A stretch of 64,000 nt of DNA, from the NCBI RefSeq assembly GCF_014648995.1, contig NZ_BMSE01000020.1, positions 1 through 64,000 on the forward strand, given 5' to 3'. Below the pieces are notes generated by a model that ran no database searches, had not been told where the DNA came from, and saw only the letters and a program-made list of their open reading frames with translations. Below, in pieces: positions 33,007 to 43,200 of the stretch (position 1 is its first letter; each line of letters opens with the position of its first letter). The position numbers were made by a program, and so were the translations under genes. This stretch comes from Streptomyces massasporeus. Lineage in GTDB: Bacteria; Actinomycetota; Actinomycetes; Streptomycetales; Streptomycetaceae.

Positions 33007-34785
33007 TCAGCGCTGCTCTTGATCGACCATGCGGGCCAGTTCGATGCGGGAGCGCACGCCGAGGGCGGCGAAGACGTTGCGCAGGTGGTAGTCGACCGTG
33101 CGGGTGCTGACGGCCAGCCGCTGGGCCACTTCCCGGTTGGTGGCGCCCTCGGCCACGTGGCGTGCGATGCGCAGTTGCTGCGGCGTCAGCCCCGACAGCC
33201 CCACGGCCCCTTCCTTCCCGGACGCGGCTCCGTTGGCGCGCAGTTCGCCCCGGGTCTGGTCGGCCCAGGCTCCGGCGCCGCAGCGGTCGAAGCCGACCAG
33301 GGCGGCTCCGAGCCGGCCGCGCGCCTCCCGCAGCCTGCGGCGACGCCGCAGCCACCGGCCGTACAGGAGCTCGGTGCGGGCCCGCTCGAAGTCGCCGCCG
33401 GACTCGTCGTGCAGGGCGAGCGCCCGCAGGTAGAGGTCGTCGGCTTCCCGGTCGTCCGGGGCGAGCAGGGCCCGGCAGCGCGCGTGCTGGGCCGGCGCGT
33501 GCGGATCGGCACCGAAGGAGGCCCATCGGGCGAGGTCGTCGACGACGCCCCGCGCGTCCTCCGGCTGCCCGGCCAGCACCGCGGCCTCCACGAAGCAGGG
33601 CGCGGCGAGCATCCAGACGGCGAAGTGACCGCGCCGCGGGCCGGGACCGACGAGAGGCCCGAGCCGGTCGGCGGCGTCCAGGGGACGACCGCGGGCCAGG
33701 TCGGCGCGGGCGGTGGCCCACTCGGCCAGGGTCGCGGCCTGGGCCAGGCCGTGGCGACGGGCGGTGGCCAGGGCGGCCGAGGCGTACCGGGCCACCGCGG
33801 TGGTGTCCCCCTCGATCGAAGCGGCCAGGGCGAGCATCGCGTGATGGCTCGCCGCGGTGTTGCGGTGACCGGCCACGAGCGCCGCGCGCACGCCCTCCTC
33901 GGCGTGGGCGCGCGCCTGGGCATGACGGCCGGCGCGCAGTTCGCCGTAGGCCAGGTACTCCAGGGCGCGTGCCTCGAACGCGGCGCATTCGGTGGTCCGG
34001 GCGGCCGCGAGGGCGCGGGCCCCGGCGGTGCGGGCCGCGTGGACGTCCCCGAGCAGCAGGGCCGCCGCCGACGCGCGCAGCAGCCGCTCCGGCCGGTCGT
34101 CGCGGCGGGCTCGGTCCAGCACGCGCCGCAGGGGCCCGGCGGCGTGCTCCGGCCGCCGGGCCAGCAGGGCACGCATACCGTCGCGGTAGTCCCGGAGGAA
34201 CGGGTCGCGGACCCACCCGCCCGGTCGGGTCCCGGGGGCGGAAAGCTCCGGTGGCCCGCCCCCTGCGGGCGGAAAGGTGGGGTGAGTGAGGCCGGGCGGT
34301 CGTGGGGTGTCGGGGCCACATGTGACACCGGGCGGTGGTGAGCCGTCGGTGTCCATCGCAGGCGCGCTGTCCTCGCCTGTCGTCGAAGCACCTCCCTCGA
34401 CGGCCGTCGAGGCACCACCCGCACGGGTCGTCGCGGCACCCCCGTCACCGGCGACGAACCCGGTTGCGGCGCGGCCGTCCGCCGGCCCTGGCACGTCCGT
34501 GCCGTCGAGGGTGGTCAGGCAGGCCACCACGTCGCCGGACGCCCAGGCGGCGTCCGCCGCGCCGAGATGTGCGGCTTCGGCGGTCTCCGGGGCGTCGGCT
34601 GCCAGCAGGGACGCGGCGAGCAGCAGGGTCTCGCGCGCGTCGCCCACGGGACCGTCGAACAACTGACGCCTGCCGCGTGCGAGTTCCGCATGGCCACGGT
34701 CCTCGGCGGCCGATCGGGCGGCGTCGCGGCCGTTCCGGCTCCCTGCGCGGGGAGCCGTTCGCACCCTGCTGCTGTCTCCCGTCAT
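33007..34785 (-). CDS. LuxR-family regulator with TPR-like region and no ATPase domain
   Basis: A 592-residue protein ending in a LuxR HTH (LTPQQLRIARHVAEGATNREVAQRLAVSTRTVDYHLRNVFAALGVRSRIELARM). The preceding part is Ala/Arg-rich helical, TPR-like sequence such as the C-terminal half of LAL regulators. The LAL Walker-A ATPase is missing: the N-terminus is short and is followed by a low-complexity Gly/Pro/Thr stretch at about 85-155. It could be an active short form or the 3' part of a degraded LAL gene. The start is uncertain. Confidence 0.8.
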   Translation of the reverse strand: MTGDSSRVRTAPRAGSRNGRDAARSAAEDRGHAELARGRRQLFDGPVGDARETLLLAASLLAADAPETAEAAHLGAADAAWASGDVVACLTTLDGTDVPGPADGRAATGFVAGDGGAATTRAGGASTAVEGGASTTGEDSAPAMDTDGSPPPGVTCGPDTPRPPGLTHPTFPPAGGGPPELSAPGTRPGGWVRDPFLRDYRDGMRALLARRPEHAAGPLRRVLDRARRDDRPERLLRASAAALLLGDVHAARTAGARALAAARTTECAAFEARALEYLAYGELRAGRHAQARAHAEEGVRAALVAGHRNTAASHHAMLALAASIEGDTTAVARYASAALATARRHGLAQAATLAEWATARADLARGRPLDAADRLGPLVGPGPRRGHFAVWMLAAPCFVEAAVLAGQPEDARGVVDDLARWASFGADPHAPAQHARCRALLAPDDREADDLYLRALALHDESGGDFERARTELLYGRWLRRRRRLREARGRLGAALVGFDRCGAGAWADQTRGELRANGAASGKEGAVGLSGLTPQQLRIARHVAEGATNREVAQRLAVSTRTVDYHLRNVFAALGVRSRIELARMVDQEQR

Positions 34786-35099
34786 CCCACGGAGGCTACT
34801 TGCGCGTAGGGAAGACCGGAAGGCTGACGTCCGCGCGCTCCGGCGTGCAAACCCTAGGCTCCACCTGCGCGTTGACCGGGCCCGGGCGGTGGACGGACGG
34901 GACCTGGGGTGTCTGCCACGTGCCCGCGGTCGGGCACCGCCGTTGGGCTGGCCGTGCCACTGTCGGGGACCGGCCGCCGCGCGCGGACCGGCAATGTCAC
35001 CGGTCTTGGGCCGCCGCCCTCGGGCGTGCGCGCCGTCAGCGGGGAGGCAGCAGGCGTGGCCGGGCTGCGTGTCAGCCGCGGTCCCGGCCGGCGCGAGGC
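34786..35099. other. Region without a recognisable gene
   Basis: About 310 bp between the LuxR gene and the LysE remnant. Both strands were read for coding signatures; only incidental open frames with Arg/Pro-rich, low-complexity translations occur. It is probably decayed sequence continuous with the LysE/LysR remnants to the right. Confidence 0.5.
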
Positions 35100-35450
35100 C
35101 GAAGCCGATCAGCACGACGCCCGTGGTCCGCCCGAGCGCACGGTGGACGCGGGTCTGTGCAGGACCGGCCCGGCCTTGGACAGCAGGAGCACGTAGCCGC
35201 CCAGCCAGGCGAGGGTGAGGAAGGTGTGGAGGAGGACGAGGAGCGCCTTGGCCCAGGCGGTGGGCAGCCGGGGCGGGGCCAGTGTGGGCAGCAGCCCGGT
35301 GCAGAAGGCGGCGTTCTTGGGGTTGAGGACATTGCCGACCAGGCCCGTCCGCCACGGGCTTCCGACGGCCGGGCCGGTCTCCGCGGCGGCGACGGCGGGT
35401 GCGGTACCGCGGTGCTGCCACTGCCTGCGCGCCCAGGACCACCAGAGGAA
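35100..35450 (-). pseudogene. LysE-type exporter, 3' fragment
   Basis: The C-terminal half of a LysE translocator is readable: VGSPWRTGLVGNVLNPKNAA, FCTGLLPTLAP, AWAKALLVLLHTFLTLAWLGGYVLLLSKAG. A frame change is needed upstream (LGAQA to WQHRG near 35415) and another downstream, where RALGRTTGVVLIGFGL appears in a second frame. The N-terminal half is missing because the sequence runs straight into a LysR fragment on the opposite strand at about 35445. Confidence 0.75.
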
Positions 35451-35742
35451 ACGGGCCCTGCCCGCCCTCCAAGCCCGCGACTTCGACCTCGTCCTCGCCG
35501 AGGAGTACCCGGGCAACCCCAGCCCGCGGCCCGCCGAGCTCCAATGGGAAGACCTGCTCGACGCCCCCCTGCACCTCGCCCTGCCGGCATCGGTGTCCGC
35601 GCCGGATGCCGCCGCGCCGACGGCGGCACTGCGCTCTGTCGCGGATTACCCCTGGGTGATGGAACCCGAGGGCACGACCGTCCACCAGGCCCGCCCTCCG
35701 ACGCGACGGGCCGGTCGGTTCCCCTGCCGTGCGGCGTGGTGA
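35440..35742 (+). pseudogene. LysR-type regulator, internal fragment
   Basis: LPALQARDFDLVLAEEYPGNP and LQWEDLLDAPLHLALPASVS belong to the effector-binding domain of a LysR regulator, followed by LRSVADYPWVMEPEGTTVH. The helix-turn-helix and first effector-domain strand are missing at the 5' end, where the sequence meets the LysE fragment. The 3' end also loses similarity before the stop. In intact pairs, LysR and LysE genes are divergent, so one deletion removing both 5' halves explains this arrangement. Confidence 0.7.
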
Positions 35743-35834
35743 CAGGGGAACCGTCGTGGCCCGCTTCCGCTACCGATCGACAGCGAGCCATCCCGAAGGG
35801 ACGCGGGGCCTCTTCACGCGGGGCAGCGCAGGCG

Positions 35835-36398
35835 TCAGTCCACGATCACCGCGGCACGCACCGCCGGGGCCCGCCCGGCGAGTTCGCCGCCGAAGTTGCC
35901 CCCGACCTCAGCCTTCTCGGCCGCGTTCGGATACGGGTTCGTGCACGAAGTGCCCGCACTGGAACCGGACATCAGACTCGAGCAGGGTCCGGGCTTGCGA
36001 TCCGGCAGGCCCAGGATGTGCCCGAGTTCGTGCGCGGAGATGCGGATCGTGTTGTAACCCTGATCGACGGCCTGGCGCCCGATGTACACGGTGCCGTTGC
36101 CCAGGGTCGTGGGCAGGGCGCGCGGCCAGCCGTTGTCCGCGAGAACCCGGATGTTCGCCCGCTGGCCGGTGGCGACCGGTCGCAGCTCGACGGCGTCGAC
36201 GCTCTCGTTCCAGATGGCCGCGCCCCGGTCGACGGCACTCTTGAACTCGGCGGAGCCGCTGGCGTCGTAGGTCACGACACGGGCGGCCAGAGGGGCGTCC
36301 GACGTGTGGGGGGCGGCGGCCGCGATCTGTCCACCCGTCAGGGACAGGGACATCAGACAGGCAGCTGCGACACTGCCGGTCAGCAAACGGACGTGCAT
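35835..36398 (-). CDS. snpA: Snapalysin-type secreted zinc metalloprotease (M7)
   Basis: A 187-residue secreted protein with signal peptide (LLTGSVAAACLMSLSLTGGQIAAAA) and almost no propeptide. The zinc motif HELGHILGLPD (His123, Glu124, His127, Asp133) is the defining HExxHxxGxxD of snapalysin, a small Streptomyces milk-hydrolysing protease. Two Cys pairs follow (CSSLMSGSSAGTSC). Known snpA genes lie beside a LysR activator gene; here the neighbouring LysR fragment is truncated and convergent, so regulation is uncertain. Confidence 0.92.
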   Translation of the reverse strand: MHVRLLTGSVAAACLMSLSLTGGQIAAAAPHTSDAPLAARVVTYDASGSAEFKSAVDRGAAIWNESVDAVELRPVATGQRANIRVLADNGWPRALPTTLGNGTVYIGRQAVDQGYNTIRISAHELGHILGLPDRKPGPCSSLMSGSSAGTSCTNPYPNAAEKAEVGGNFGGELAGRAPAVRAAVIVD

Positions 36399-36535
36399 GA
36401 TCGACCTCCTTGTGGGGGAAGGGGAGTCGTGCTCATGACATTCTTTAGCCCATTGCCCAGCCGGGTCATCATTGAATCCGTCAACCGGAGTACACCGACG
36501 GCCGGCATCTCCGCTCTCCCGACCCGCCCGGGCCG

Positions 36536-37186
36536 TCAGGCTGCGGCCGCGACCGAGACGCCGATGGCGATGAACAGCCAGCCCGTGGTCAGCTCCCAGC
36601 GGTGACGGATCGTCGGCCTCGAGAGCAGGGCCCGCAGTCGCGCGGCGACGAGGACGAGGGCGAACCAGTAGGCGACGCCGATGAGGATGTCCAGGGTGCC
36701 CAGGAAGAAGATCTGCTGCGCCAACGGCCCGTCACCGTCGACGAACTGCGGAAGGACGCTGAGGAAGAACAGGGCGGCCTTGGGATTCAGAAGATTGGTG
36801 AGGAACCCCTGAGTGAAGCCGGACCGGAAACGCCCGCCGGCGGGTCCGCCCCCCGGTGGGGCGTGAGGTGCGGCCTCCTTCACGTTCCGCCTCTCCCGAG
36901 CGGCCCGGCGGGCGGCGAGCACGGCTCGCACACCGAGATACACGAGGTAGGCCGCGCCCATCAGTCGGATGCCGTCGTACACCATCGGTGAGCGGGTGGC
37001 GATCACCGAAAGACCGGCCGCGGCGGCGAGCATGTGGACGCACAGCCCGGTCTGCGCGCCCAGCGCGGCGGCTCTGCCTTTCGAGGCATCCTCGGCGGCC
37101 GATCTGACCACCACGAGGAAGTCCGGGCCCGGTACCACGTACGCCACCAGCACAACGCCGAGGAAACCGATCAGGTCGACTGTCAT
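36536..37186 (-). CDS. LysE-family translocator
   Basis: A 216-residue exporter with about six helices: VVLVAYVVPGPDFLVVVRSA at the start, LGAQTGLCVHMLAAAAGLS, and FTQGFLTNLLNPKAALFFLSVLPQF. These are the RhtB/LysE signatures for efflux of amino acids or homoserine lactones. An inserted charged Pro/Gly loop lies at 95-115. Start ATG at 37186; no partner regulator is adjacent. Confidence 0.9.
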   Translation of the reverse strand: MTVDLIGFLGVVLVAYVVPGPDFLVVVRSAAEDASKGRAAALGAQTGLCVHMLAAAAGLSVIATRSPMVYDGIRLMGAAYLVYLGVRAVLAARRAARERRNVKEAAPHAPPGGGPAGGRFRSGFTQGFLTNLLNPKAALFFLSVLPQFVDGDGPLAQQIFFLGTLDILIGVAYWFALVLVAARLRALLSRPTIRHRWELTTGWLFIAIGVSVAAAA

Positions 37187-37390
37187 CCGCCCTCCGCTCT
37201 TGCCCTGTCAAGCCCCCTGCGGCCAGGGCCCGTTGGTGCGACTGCGTGCACCGGCGCCGAGTACCCCGGCACGGGCGCCCGGACCACCCGAACCGTGCCG
37301 GGACGGACGTGATCACCGACGTTGACCTCGAACACACGGTCCAAGCACAATTTGCGGGCCTGCGTCCTGCGCCGGCGAACAGGGGGAAGC

Positions 37391-38785
37391 ATGTGCGACA
37401 AATGTCCTGACCGCGAGACCATCGGTGCCCTCGCGCGGAATCCGGCGGCACCGGCTGACGTACTGACCAGGCTGCTGTCCGAGGAAGCCATCGCGGCCTG
37501 GGACACGCTGGCTTGGCGCGCGCTTCCGGACGAGGTGGTCGACGCCATCGTCGCGCACCCCGATCACAGGCTGCGGTCGGCGTTCGCCGCGAACCCCTCG
37601 GTGACGCCGGAACAACGCGCCCGGCTCGTCGACGATCCCGACGCACGGGTGCGCGAGGCTCTGGGCTACGGGCCCGACTGGTTCCGCATCCCCGTGGAGC
37701 CCTTGCCCGTGGCCGTCCAGAGGCGCCTGCTCGCTGACCATGAGGCACGGGTCCGCCGCAGCGCGGCCGGCTGCCGGTTCACGGCTCCGGATCTGATCGC
37801 CGGGCTGGCCGACCACCCGGACCCGGACCTCCGGGAGGCGGCGTGCCGCGCGTGGGGCCTGCTCTCCGACGACACCCGCGACCGTCTGCTCGGCGACGCC
37901 GACGAGGACGTACGTCAGGCGGCCATGATGAAGGCCTGCCGCGACGACGCGGGCTACACAGACCTCCTGCTCGAATCGGACCTCGGCTCCTTCGCCCGGC
38001 AGGAGGTGCTCCGCCACGGGGCCATGAGCACGGCGACCGCCGAACGACTCGCGGCGAGCGGCGCAGAGGCGGACCGGCGCGAACTGGCGGCCAACCGCGA
38101 CGTGTCCATCGACATCGTCCGTACGCTGGCGGACGACGACGCGCACAGCGTCCGGCTGGCCGTGTCGGTACGCCCCGAGCTGACGGAGAGCGAACGCGCC
38201 GCCCTCGACATCACCATCACCTCGTCCGACCGGCTGTATCCGGTCGAATGGGTGCGCCGGTGCGCCGATCCCGACGTGCTGCGCCGGTGCGCCCGGTCGG
38301 CCAACATCCTCCTGCGCCGCAGCGCCGCCTGCGCTCCGCACCTGCCCGCCGACGCGGTCGAACTGCTCGCCGCCGACGACGACTACCCGGTGCGACTCCT
38401 GCTGTGCGAGAACCAGCCGAGCGTCGACGGCGAGGTCGTGCTGCAGACCTACCTGGACTGCAAGGTCATCACCAAGGGCGGTCTCCTCGGCCACGTCAAC
38501 TTCCCTCGCACGGGCGCGGGGCGGCGCTTCGCCGACGATCCGGACCCGGAGAAGAGGTGGCTGGTGGGGCTCGACGAGCATGCGCCGGCCGACGTGGTGG
38601 TCCGGCTCCTCGCCGATCCCGAGAAGCGCGTGCGTGGCATGGCTGCCGCGCATCCCGCCCTGCCGGTCGACCTCGTCCTGGAGAGCTGCGAGGACCCGGA
38701 GCTCGCCTCCCGCGCGCTGAGCAACCCGGCCCTTCCGGCGGAGGTCATGCACCAGCAGCTCGACACCTTGGGCATCCCACGCTGA
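37391..38785 (+). CDS. Leucine-rich-repeat-variant (LRV) protein
   Basis: A 464-residue soluble protein made almost entirely of 23-25 residue repeats of the LRV type: [96 protein letters not shown]. The N-terminus has CDKC only, not a full iron-sulphur cluster motif. It is expected to act as an alpha-solenoid scaffold of unknown partner. The ATG at 37391 follows GGGGGAA. It converges on the M1 peptidase gene. Confidence 0.85.
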   Translation: MCDKCPDRETIGALARNPAAPADVLTRLLSEEAIAAWDTLAWRALPDEVVDAIVAHPDHRLRSAFAANPSVTPEQRARLVDDPDARVREALGYGPDWFRIPVEPLPVAVQRRLLADHEARVRRSAAGCRFTAPDLIAGLADHPDPDLREAACRAWGLLSDDTRDRLLGDADEDVRQAAMMKACRDDAGYTDLLLESDLGSFARQEVLRHGAMSTATAERLAASGAEADRRELAANRDVSIDIVRTLADDDAHSVRLAVSVRPELTESERAALDITITSSDRLYPVEWVRRCADPDVLRRCARSANILLRRSAACAPHLPADAVELLAADDDYPVRLLLCENQPSVDGEVVLQTYLDCKVITKGGLLGHVNFPRTGAGRRFADDPDPEKRWLVGLDEHAPADVVVRLLADPEKRVRGMAAAHPALPVDLVLESCEDPELASRALSNPALPAEVMHQQLDTLGIPR

Positions 38786-38830
38786 CGCCGGCGGCGGGAG
38801 GGCCCGGGTCCACGCCGGTCGGCAAGAACC

Positions 38831-38858
38831 GCGGCGGGCGGGGATCCTAGCCCGCCGC
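38831..38858. terminator. Bidirectional hairpin terminator
   Basis: A perfect 9-bp stem GCGGCGGGC (38831-38839) / GCCCGCCGC (38850-38858) with a 10-base loop lies between the convergent LRV and M1 peptidase genes; its right arm overlaps the last codons of the peptidase gene. There is no U tract, as is usual in Streptomyces. Confidence 0.6.
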
Positions 38859-40280
38859 GCGCCTCTCGGCCCCGGGCAGCGGCGGCAGCGTCGTCCCGTG
38901 GATCCATGCCTGCAGCAGTTCGTCCACCGGCTCGGTCGCGAAGCGCGCCACGTGCGTGGTGAAGGCCGCGGTCGTGACCGTGCCACCCCGGTGCAGTTGG
39001 CCCCAGCCGCGCAGCATGCGGAAGAAGGCGATGTCGCCCAGCGCGCAGCGCACGGCGTGCAGGACCAGCCCGCCGCGTTCGTAGAGCCGGTCGTCGAACA
39101 TCGACTTGCGACCGGGATCCGACAGCCGCAGGTCCTGCGGCAGCGACGACAGCAACCGGTGTGCGGCAGACGCGAGTTGCTCCGCTGTGCGCCCGCCCGA
39201 GCGCTCCGACCACAGCCACTCCGCGTACTTCGCGAATCCCTCGTTGAGCCAGATGTGCCGCCAGTCGGCGATCGACACGCTGTTGCCGAACCACTGGTGC
39301 GCCAGCTCGTGCGCCACCAGCCGCTCCGAACCCCGCGCCCCGTCCACGTGGTTGGCGCCGAACAGCGACAGCCCCTGCGCCTCGACGGGCACGTCGAGCT
39401 CCTCCTCGGTCACCACGACCGCGTACTCGTCGAACGGGTACGGCCCGAAGAGCTCCTGGAACACCTCCATCATCTGCGGCTGGCGTGCGAAGTCCCGCGA
39501 GAAGTCGCCCAGCAGATGCGCCGGGATGTGCCCGTGCTGCGGGACCCCGCCCGGGCCCGGGTCGCCCAGCAGCACCGTCTGGTACTTGCCGATCACGAGG
39601 CCGACCAGATAGCTGGAGGTCGGCGCCGACTGCTCGTACACCCAGGTGGTGGTGCTCGCCTTGGTCGTCCGGGTCAGCAGACGTCCGCCCGCCACCACCG
39701 CGTACGCCGACGGCGTGGTGATCGAGAGCTGGTACGACGCCTTGTCCGCGGGCCGGTCGTTGCACGGGTACCAGGACGGTGCCCCGATGGGCTGGCTGGC
39801 CACCAGCGCCCCGTCCTCCAGCTCCTCCCAGCCGAGCCCGCCCCAGGGGCTGTTCACCGGCTCGGGGTTGCCCGACCAGTGCACCTCGACCGTGAAGGGC
39901 GCCCCGGCGCGGACCGGCTTGGCGGGACGCAGGCGCAGCCTGCCGCCGCGGTGCGTGTAGTGCGGCTGGCGTCCGTCGACGCGCACCCTGCCGATTTTGT
40001 AGTCGGCCAGGTTCAGCACGAACTCGGTGAGCGGCGCCCGTCCCGCTATGGCGTTGATGCGGGCCGTCCCGGAGAGCCGGTTCGGGCCCGGGCGGTAGTC
40101 CAGCGCGAGCTCGTACCGGTGCACCCGGTAGCGGGGGTCGCCGTGCTCCGGAAAGTACGGGTCCGCGCCCGCCGCCTGCTGGACTGCCACTGCCGTCTGA
40201 TCTCCCTGCGCTGCGCTGCTGCCACTGCCTGCCGGTGCGTCGCCTCCCGGCTCCGAGTGACCCGCGCTCAGGGGCGCCAT
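38847..40280 (-). CDS. M1-family zinc metallopeptidase (aminopeptidase-like)
   Basis: A 477-residue peptidase of the M1 group: zinc site HELAH (324-328) with third ligand Glu347 (HExxH-18-E), followed by WFGNSVSIADWRHIWLNEGFAKY. The exopeptidase motif GxMEN is replaced by EAQGLSLFGAN (300-310), so N-terminal amine recognition may differ from classical aminopeptidases. An N-terminal beta domain (YELALDYRPGPNRLSGTARI) is present; the C-terminal helical domain of long M1 enzymes is absent. The ATG lies within the last codons of the Pls-type NRPS gene (13-bp overlap), so the two are co-translated. M1-type enzymes are known to degrade epsilon-poly-lysine in Pls-containing strains; such a partner role is inferred. 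Confidence 0.9.
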   Translation of the reverse strand: MAPLSAGHSEPGGDAPAGSGSSAAQGDQTAVAVQQAAGADPYFPEHGDPRYRVHRYELALDYRPGPNRLSGTARINAIAGRAPLTEFVLNLADYKIGRVRVDGRQPHYTHRGGRLRLRPAKPVRAGAPFTVEVHWSGNPEPVNSPWGGLGWEELEDGALVASQPIGAPSWYPCNDRPADKASYQLSITTPSAYAVVAGGRLLTRTTKASTTTWVYEQSAPTSSYLVGLVIGKYQTVLLGDPGPGGVPQHGHIPAHLLGDFSRDFARQPQMMEVFQELFGPYPFDEYAVVVTEEELDVPVEAQGLSLFGANHVDGARGSERLVAHELAHQWFGNSVSIADWRHIWLNEGFAKYAEWLWSERSGGRTAEQLASAAHRLLSSLPQDLRLSDPGRKSMFDDRLYERGGLVLHAVRCALGDIAFFRMLRGWGQLHRGGTVTTAAFTTHVARFATEPVDELLQAWIHGTTLPPLPGAERRAAG

Positions 40281-43200
40281 GCCTCGATCGGGTTGCCGAG
40301 CCAGCGGGTGTCGTCGGGGACGGACTCCGCGGCCATGACCAGCGACGCGGGACCCAGCGTGGTGCGGGCCCCGATCGTGCTGCCGGGCAGGACGATCCCG
40401 CCAGGGCCCAGCGTCGCGCCCTCACGGAGGACCACAGTATCCGTCCGCAAGATCCGGTCGTGGAAGAGGTGCGTCTGAAGGACGCAACCGCGGTTCACGG
40501 TGGCGGCGTCCCGGAGCGTCACCAGGTCCATCTCCGGCAGCCAGTAGCTCTCCACCCACACGCCCCTGCCGATCCGGGCGCCCAGGCCCCGCAGCCAGGC
40601 CGTCATCACCGGTGTGCCCGGCACCGCGCCCGCCAGCCACGGGACGGCGAGGACCTCGACGAAGGTGTCCGCCAGCTCGTTGCGCCACACGAAGGACGAC
40701 CACAGCGGGTGCTCCCCGCTGCGGTGCCGCCCCACGAGCGTCCACTTCGCGACGATCGAGACGAGGGCCGCGACCCCGCCCGCCGCCAGCAGCACCAGCC
40801 CCGACAGCAGCGGCGCCCAGGCCCCCAGGGCGCACAGCGCGGCGATCGTCAGCACCGCCAGGCCCGCCGAGCAGAACACCGGCACGATCCGGCACAGCTC
40901 CACCAGACCGCGCGCCCACAGCAGCCGGGCCGACGGCTCGTAGGTGCGGCTCTGGTCTCCGTCGGCGGCGGCGCGCGGCAGCTTGACCGGCGGCAGCCCC
41001 AGGTAGGAGGTGCCCTTCTTGGCCTTCTTCGGGGTCGCCGACAGCACGCCGACCAGCCCGCCGTCCGGCACGCTCCGTCCGGGCGCCGTCATCCCCGAGT
41101 TCCCGAGGAAGGCCCGCCGCCCGATCTCGGCCCGGCCGATCCGCATCCAGCCGCCGCCTAGTTCGTAGGGCGCGGTCAGGGTGTCGTCGGCCAGGAACGC
41201 GCCCTCGCCGACGGTCGTCAGGCTGGGCAGCGCCAGCACGGTCGACACCTCGGCGCCGCGTCCGATCCGCATGCCGAGCAGCCGCAGCCACACCGGCGTG
41301 ACCAGCCCGGCGTACAGCGGGAACAGCGTCTCGCGCGAGCGGTCCATCAGCTGCGTGACCGTCCAGGCCTGCCACCCGATCCGGCTGTGCGTGGGGTGCG
41401 TCCCCTCGCGCAGGCCGAGGCTCAGCAGCCGTACCGCGATCAGGAGCAGCACCGCGTACGCGAGTCCGTAGGTGAGCGTCGCCGGTACGACGGCCAGGGC
41501 GGCGCCGGTGAGGACCGAGCCGGGGGTGACGAAGGCGCGGGCGACGAGGAGCGCGGCCAGCCCCGCGAGCACCGGAAGCGCGGTGAGTGCGAGGCCGGTG
41601 AGGCCGTACATCACGCTCCAGTGCGTTCCCCGGCGCGGCCGTTCCTTCGGCCAGTTGCGCTTGGCCTTGCCCAGCTTGACCGCGGGCGCGCCCGCCCACC
41701 GCTGACCGGTGGGGATCTGCCCTGTGACGGCGGAACCAGGGGCCACCTCGGCGCGCTTGCCCACCCGGGCGCCGGGGAAGAGCACGCTGCGGGTGCCGAC
41801 GACGGCGTGCGCGCCCACCTTGACCGTGCCGACCTCCAGCCGGTCGCCGTCCAGCCAGTAGCCGGACAGGTCCACCTCGGACTCCACGGCCGCGCCCCGC
41901 CCCAGCTTGAGCATGCCGGTGACCGGGGGCAGCGAGTGCAGATCGACGTCCGGGCCGACCCTGGCGCCCAGCGCCCGCGCGTACCGCTCCAGCCAGGAGC
42001 CGGTCAGCGAGGTCGCGCCGCTGAACTCGGCCAGCCGTTCGGCGGTCCACAGCCGCAGATGTACGCCGCCTCCGCGCGCGTACCTGCCGGGCTTCACGCC
42101 GCGCAGCAGCAGGCGCGCGCCGCCGGCGGCCAGGGCGAGCCGCCCCGGCGGGCTGAACAGCGCTACGGCTGCGACCGCAAGGAGCCACCAGGGGGCCGTG
42201 GGCAGCCACGCGTAGGCGGGCAGCAGATTGCCGAGTGCGGCCAGTGCCACGGTCCAGCGCAGCCCGAGGAGGGTGAAGAGCGGCACGAGGAGCAGCAGTT
42301 GGATGGCCTGGGCGCGCCTGGGCACCGGAGTGATCGTGCGCCGGGCCTCTTCGTCCTGCGCCGACTTCTCGAGCCGGCGGGCGAGCTTGCGCAGCACGGG
42401 CTGCTGGTAGATGTCCAGGACGGCCGCGCCGGGGTAGCGGGTGCGCAGCCGGGTGGTGAGCTGGGCGGCGGACAGACTGCCGCCGCCGATCGCGAAGAAG
42501 TCGTCGAAGGCGCTGGTGACCGGGATGCCGAGCACCTCGGTCCACTGCTCGGCGAGCCAGGCCTCGGTGCCGTAGAGCTGCTCGGCGGGGCCGCCCTGGT
42601 CCAGGTCCTTCAGCGGCCAGGGCAGGGCGCCCCGGTCGACCTTGCCCGACGTGCGGGTGGGCAGCTCCTCGACCGGGGCGAGCAACGGCACGAGCGCGGC
42701 GGGCAGTTCGGCCCGCAGTTTCTCGACGGCGGTGGCGTGGTCCCAGCCGTCCTGGGTGACGACGTAGCCGACGAGGAGCTGGTTGCCGCTGCGGGCGGTG
42801 CGTACGGCGGCCGCGGCTCCGGCGACCCCGGGCAGGGCCTGGAGTGCGGCGTCCACCTCGCCGAGCTCGATCCGCCGTCCGCCGAGCTTGATCTGCTCGT
42901 CGGCCCGGCCGAGGAAGACCAGCCCCTCGGGCTCGGCCCTGACGAGGTCACCGCTGCGGTACGCCCGCTCCCAGCCCAGGGATTCCAGGGGCGCGTACTT
43001 CTCCGCGTCCTTCTCGGCGTCGAGGTACCGGGCGAGACCGACCCCGCCGATCACCAGCTGTCCGCTGCCGCCCATGGGCACGGGCTCTCCGGCCTCGTCG
43101 ACGACGGCCAGTTCCCAGCCGTCCAGGGGCAGCCCGATCCGGATCGGCTCCTGGCCGCTCATCAGCGAGGCGCAGGCCACCACGGTCGCCTCGGTCGGAC

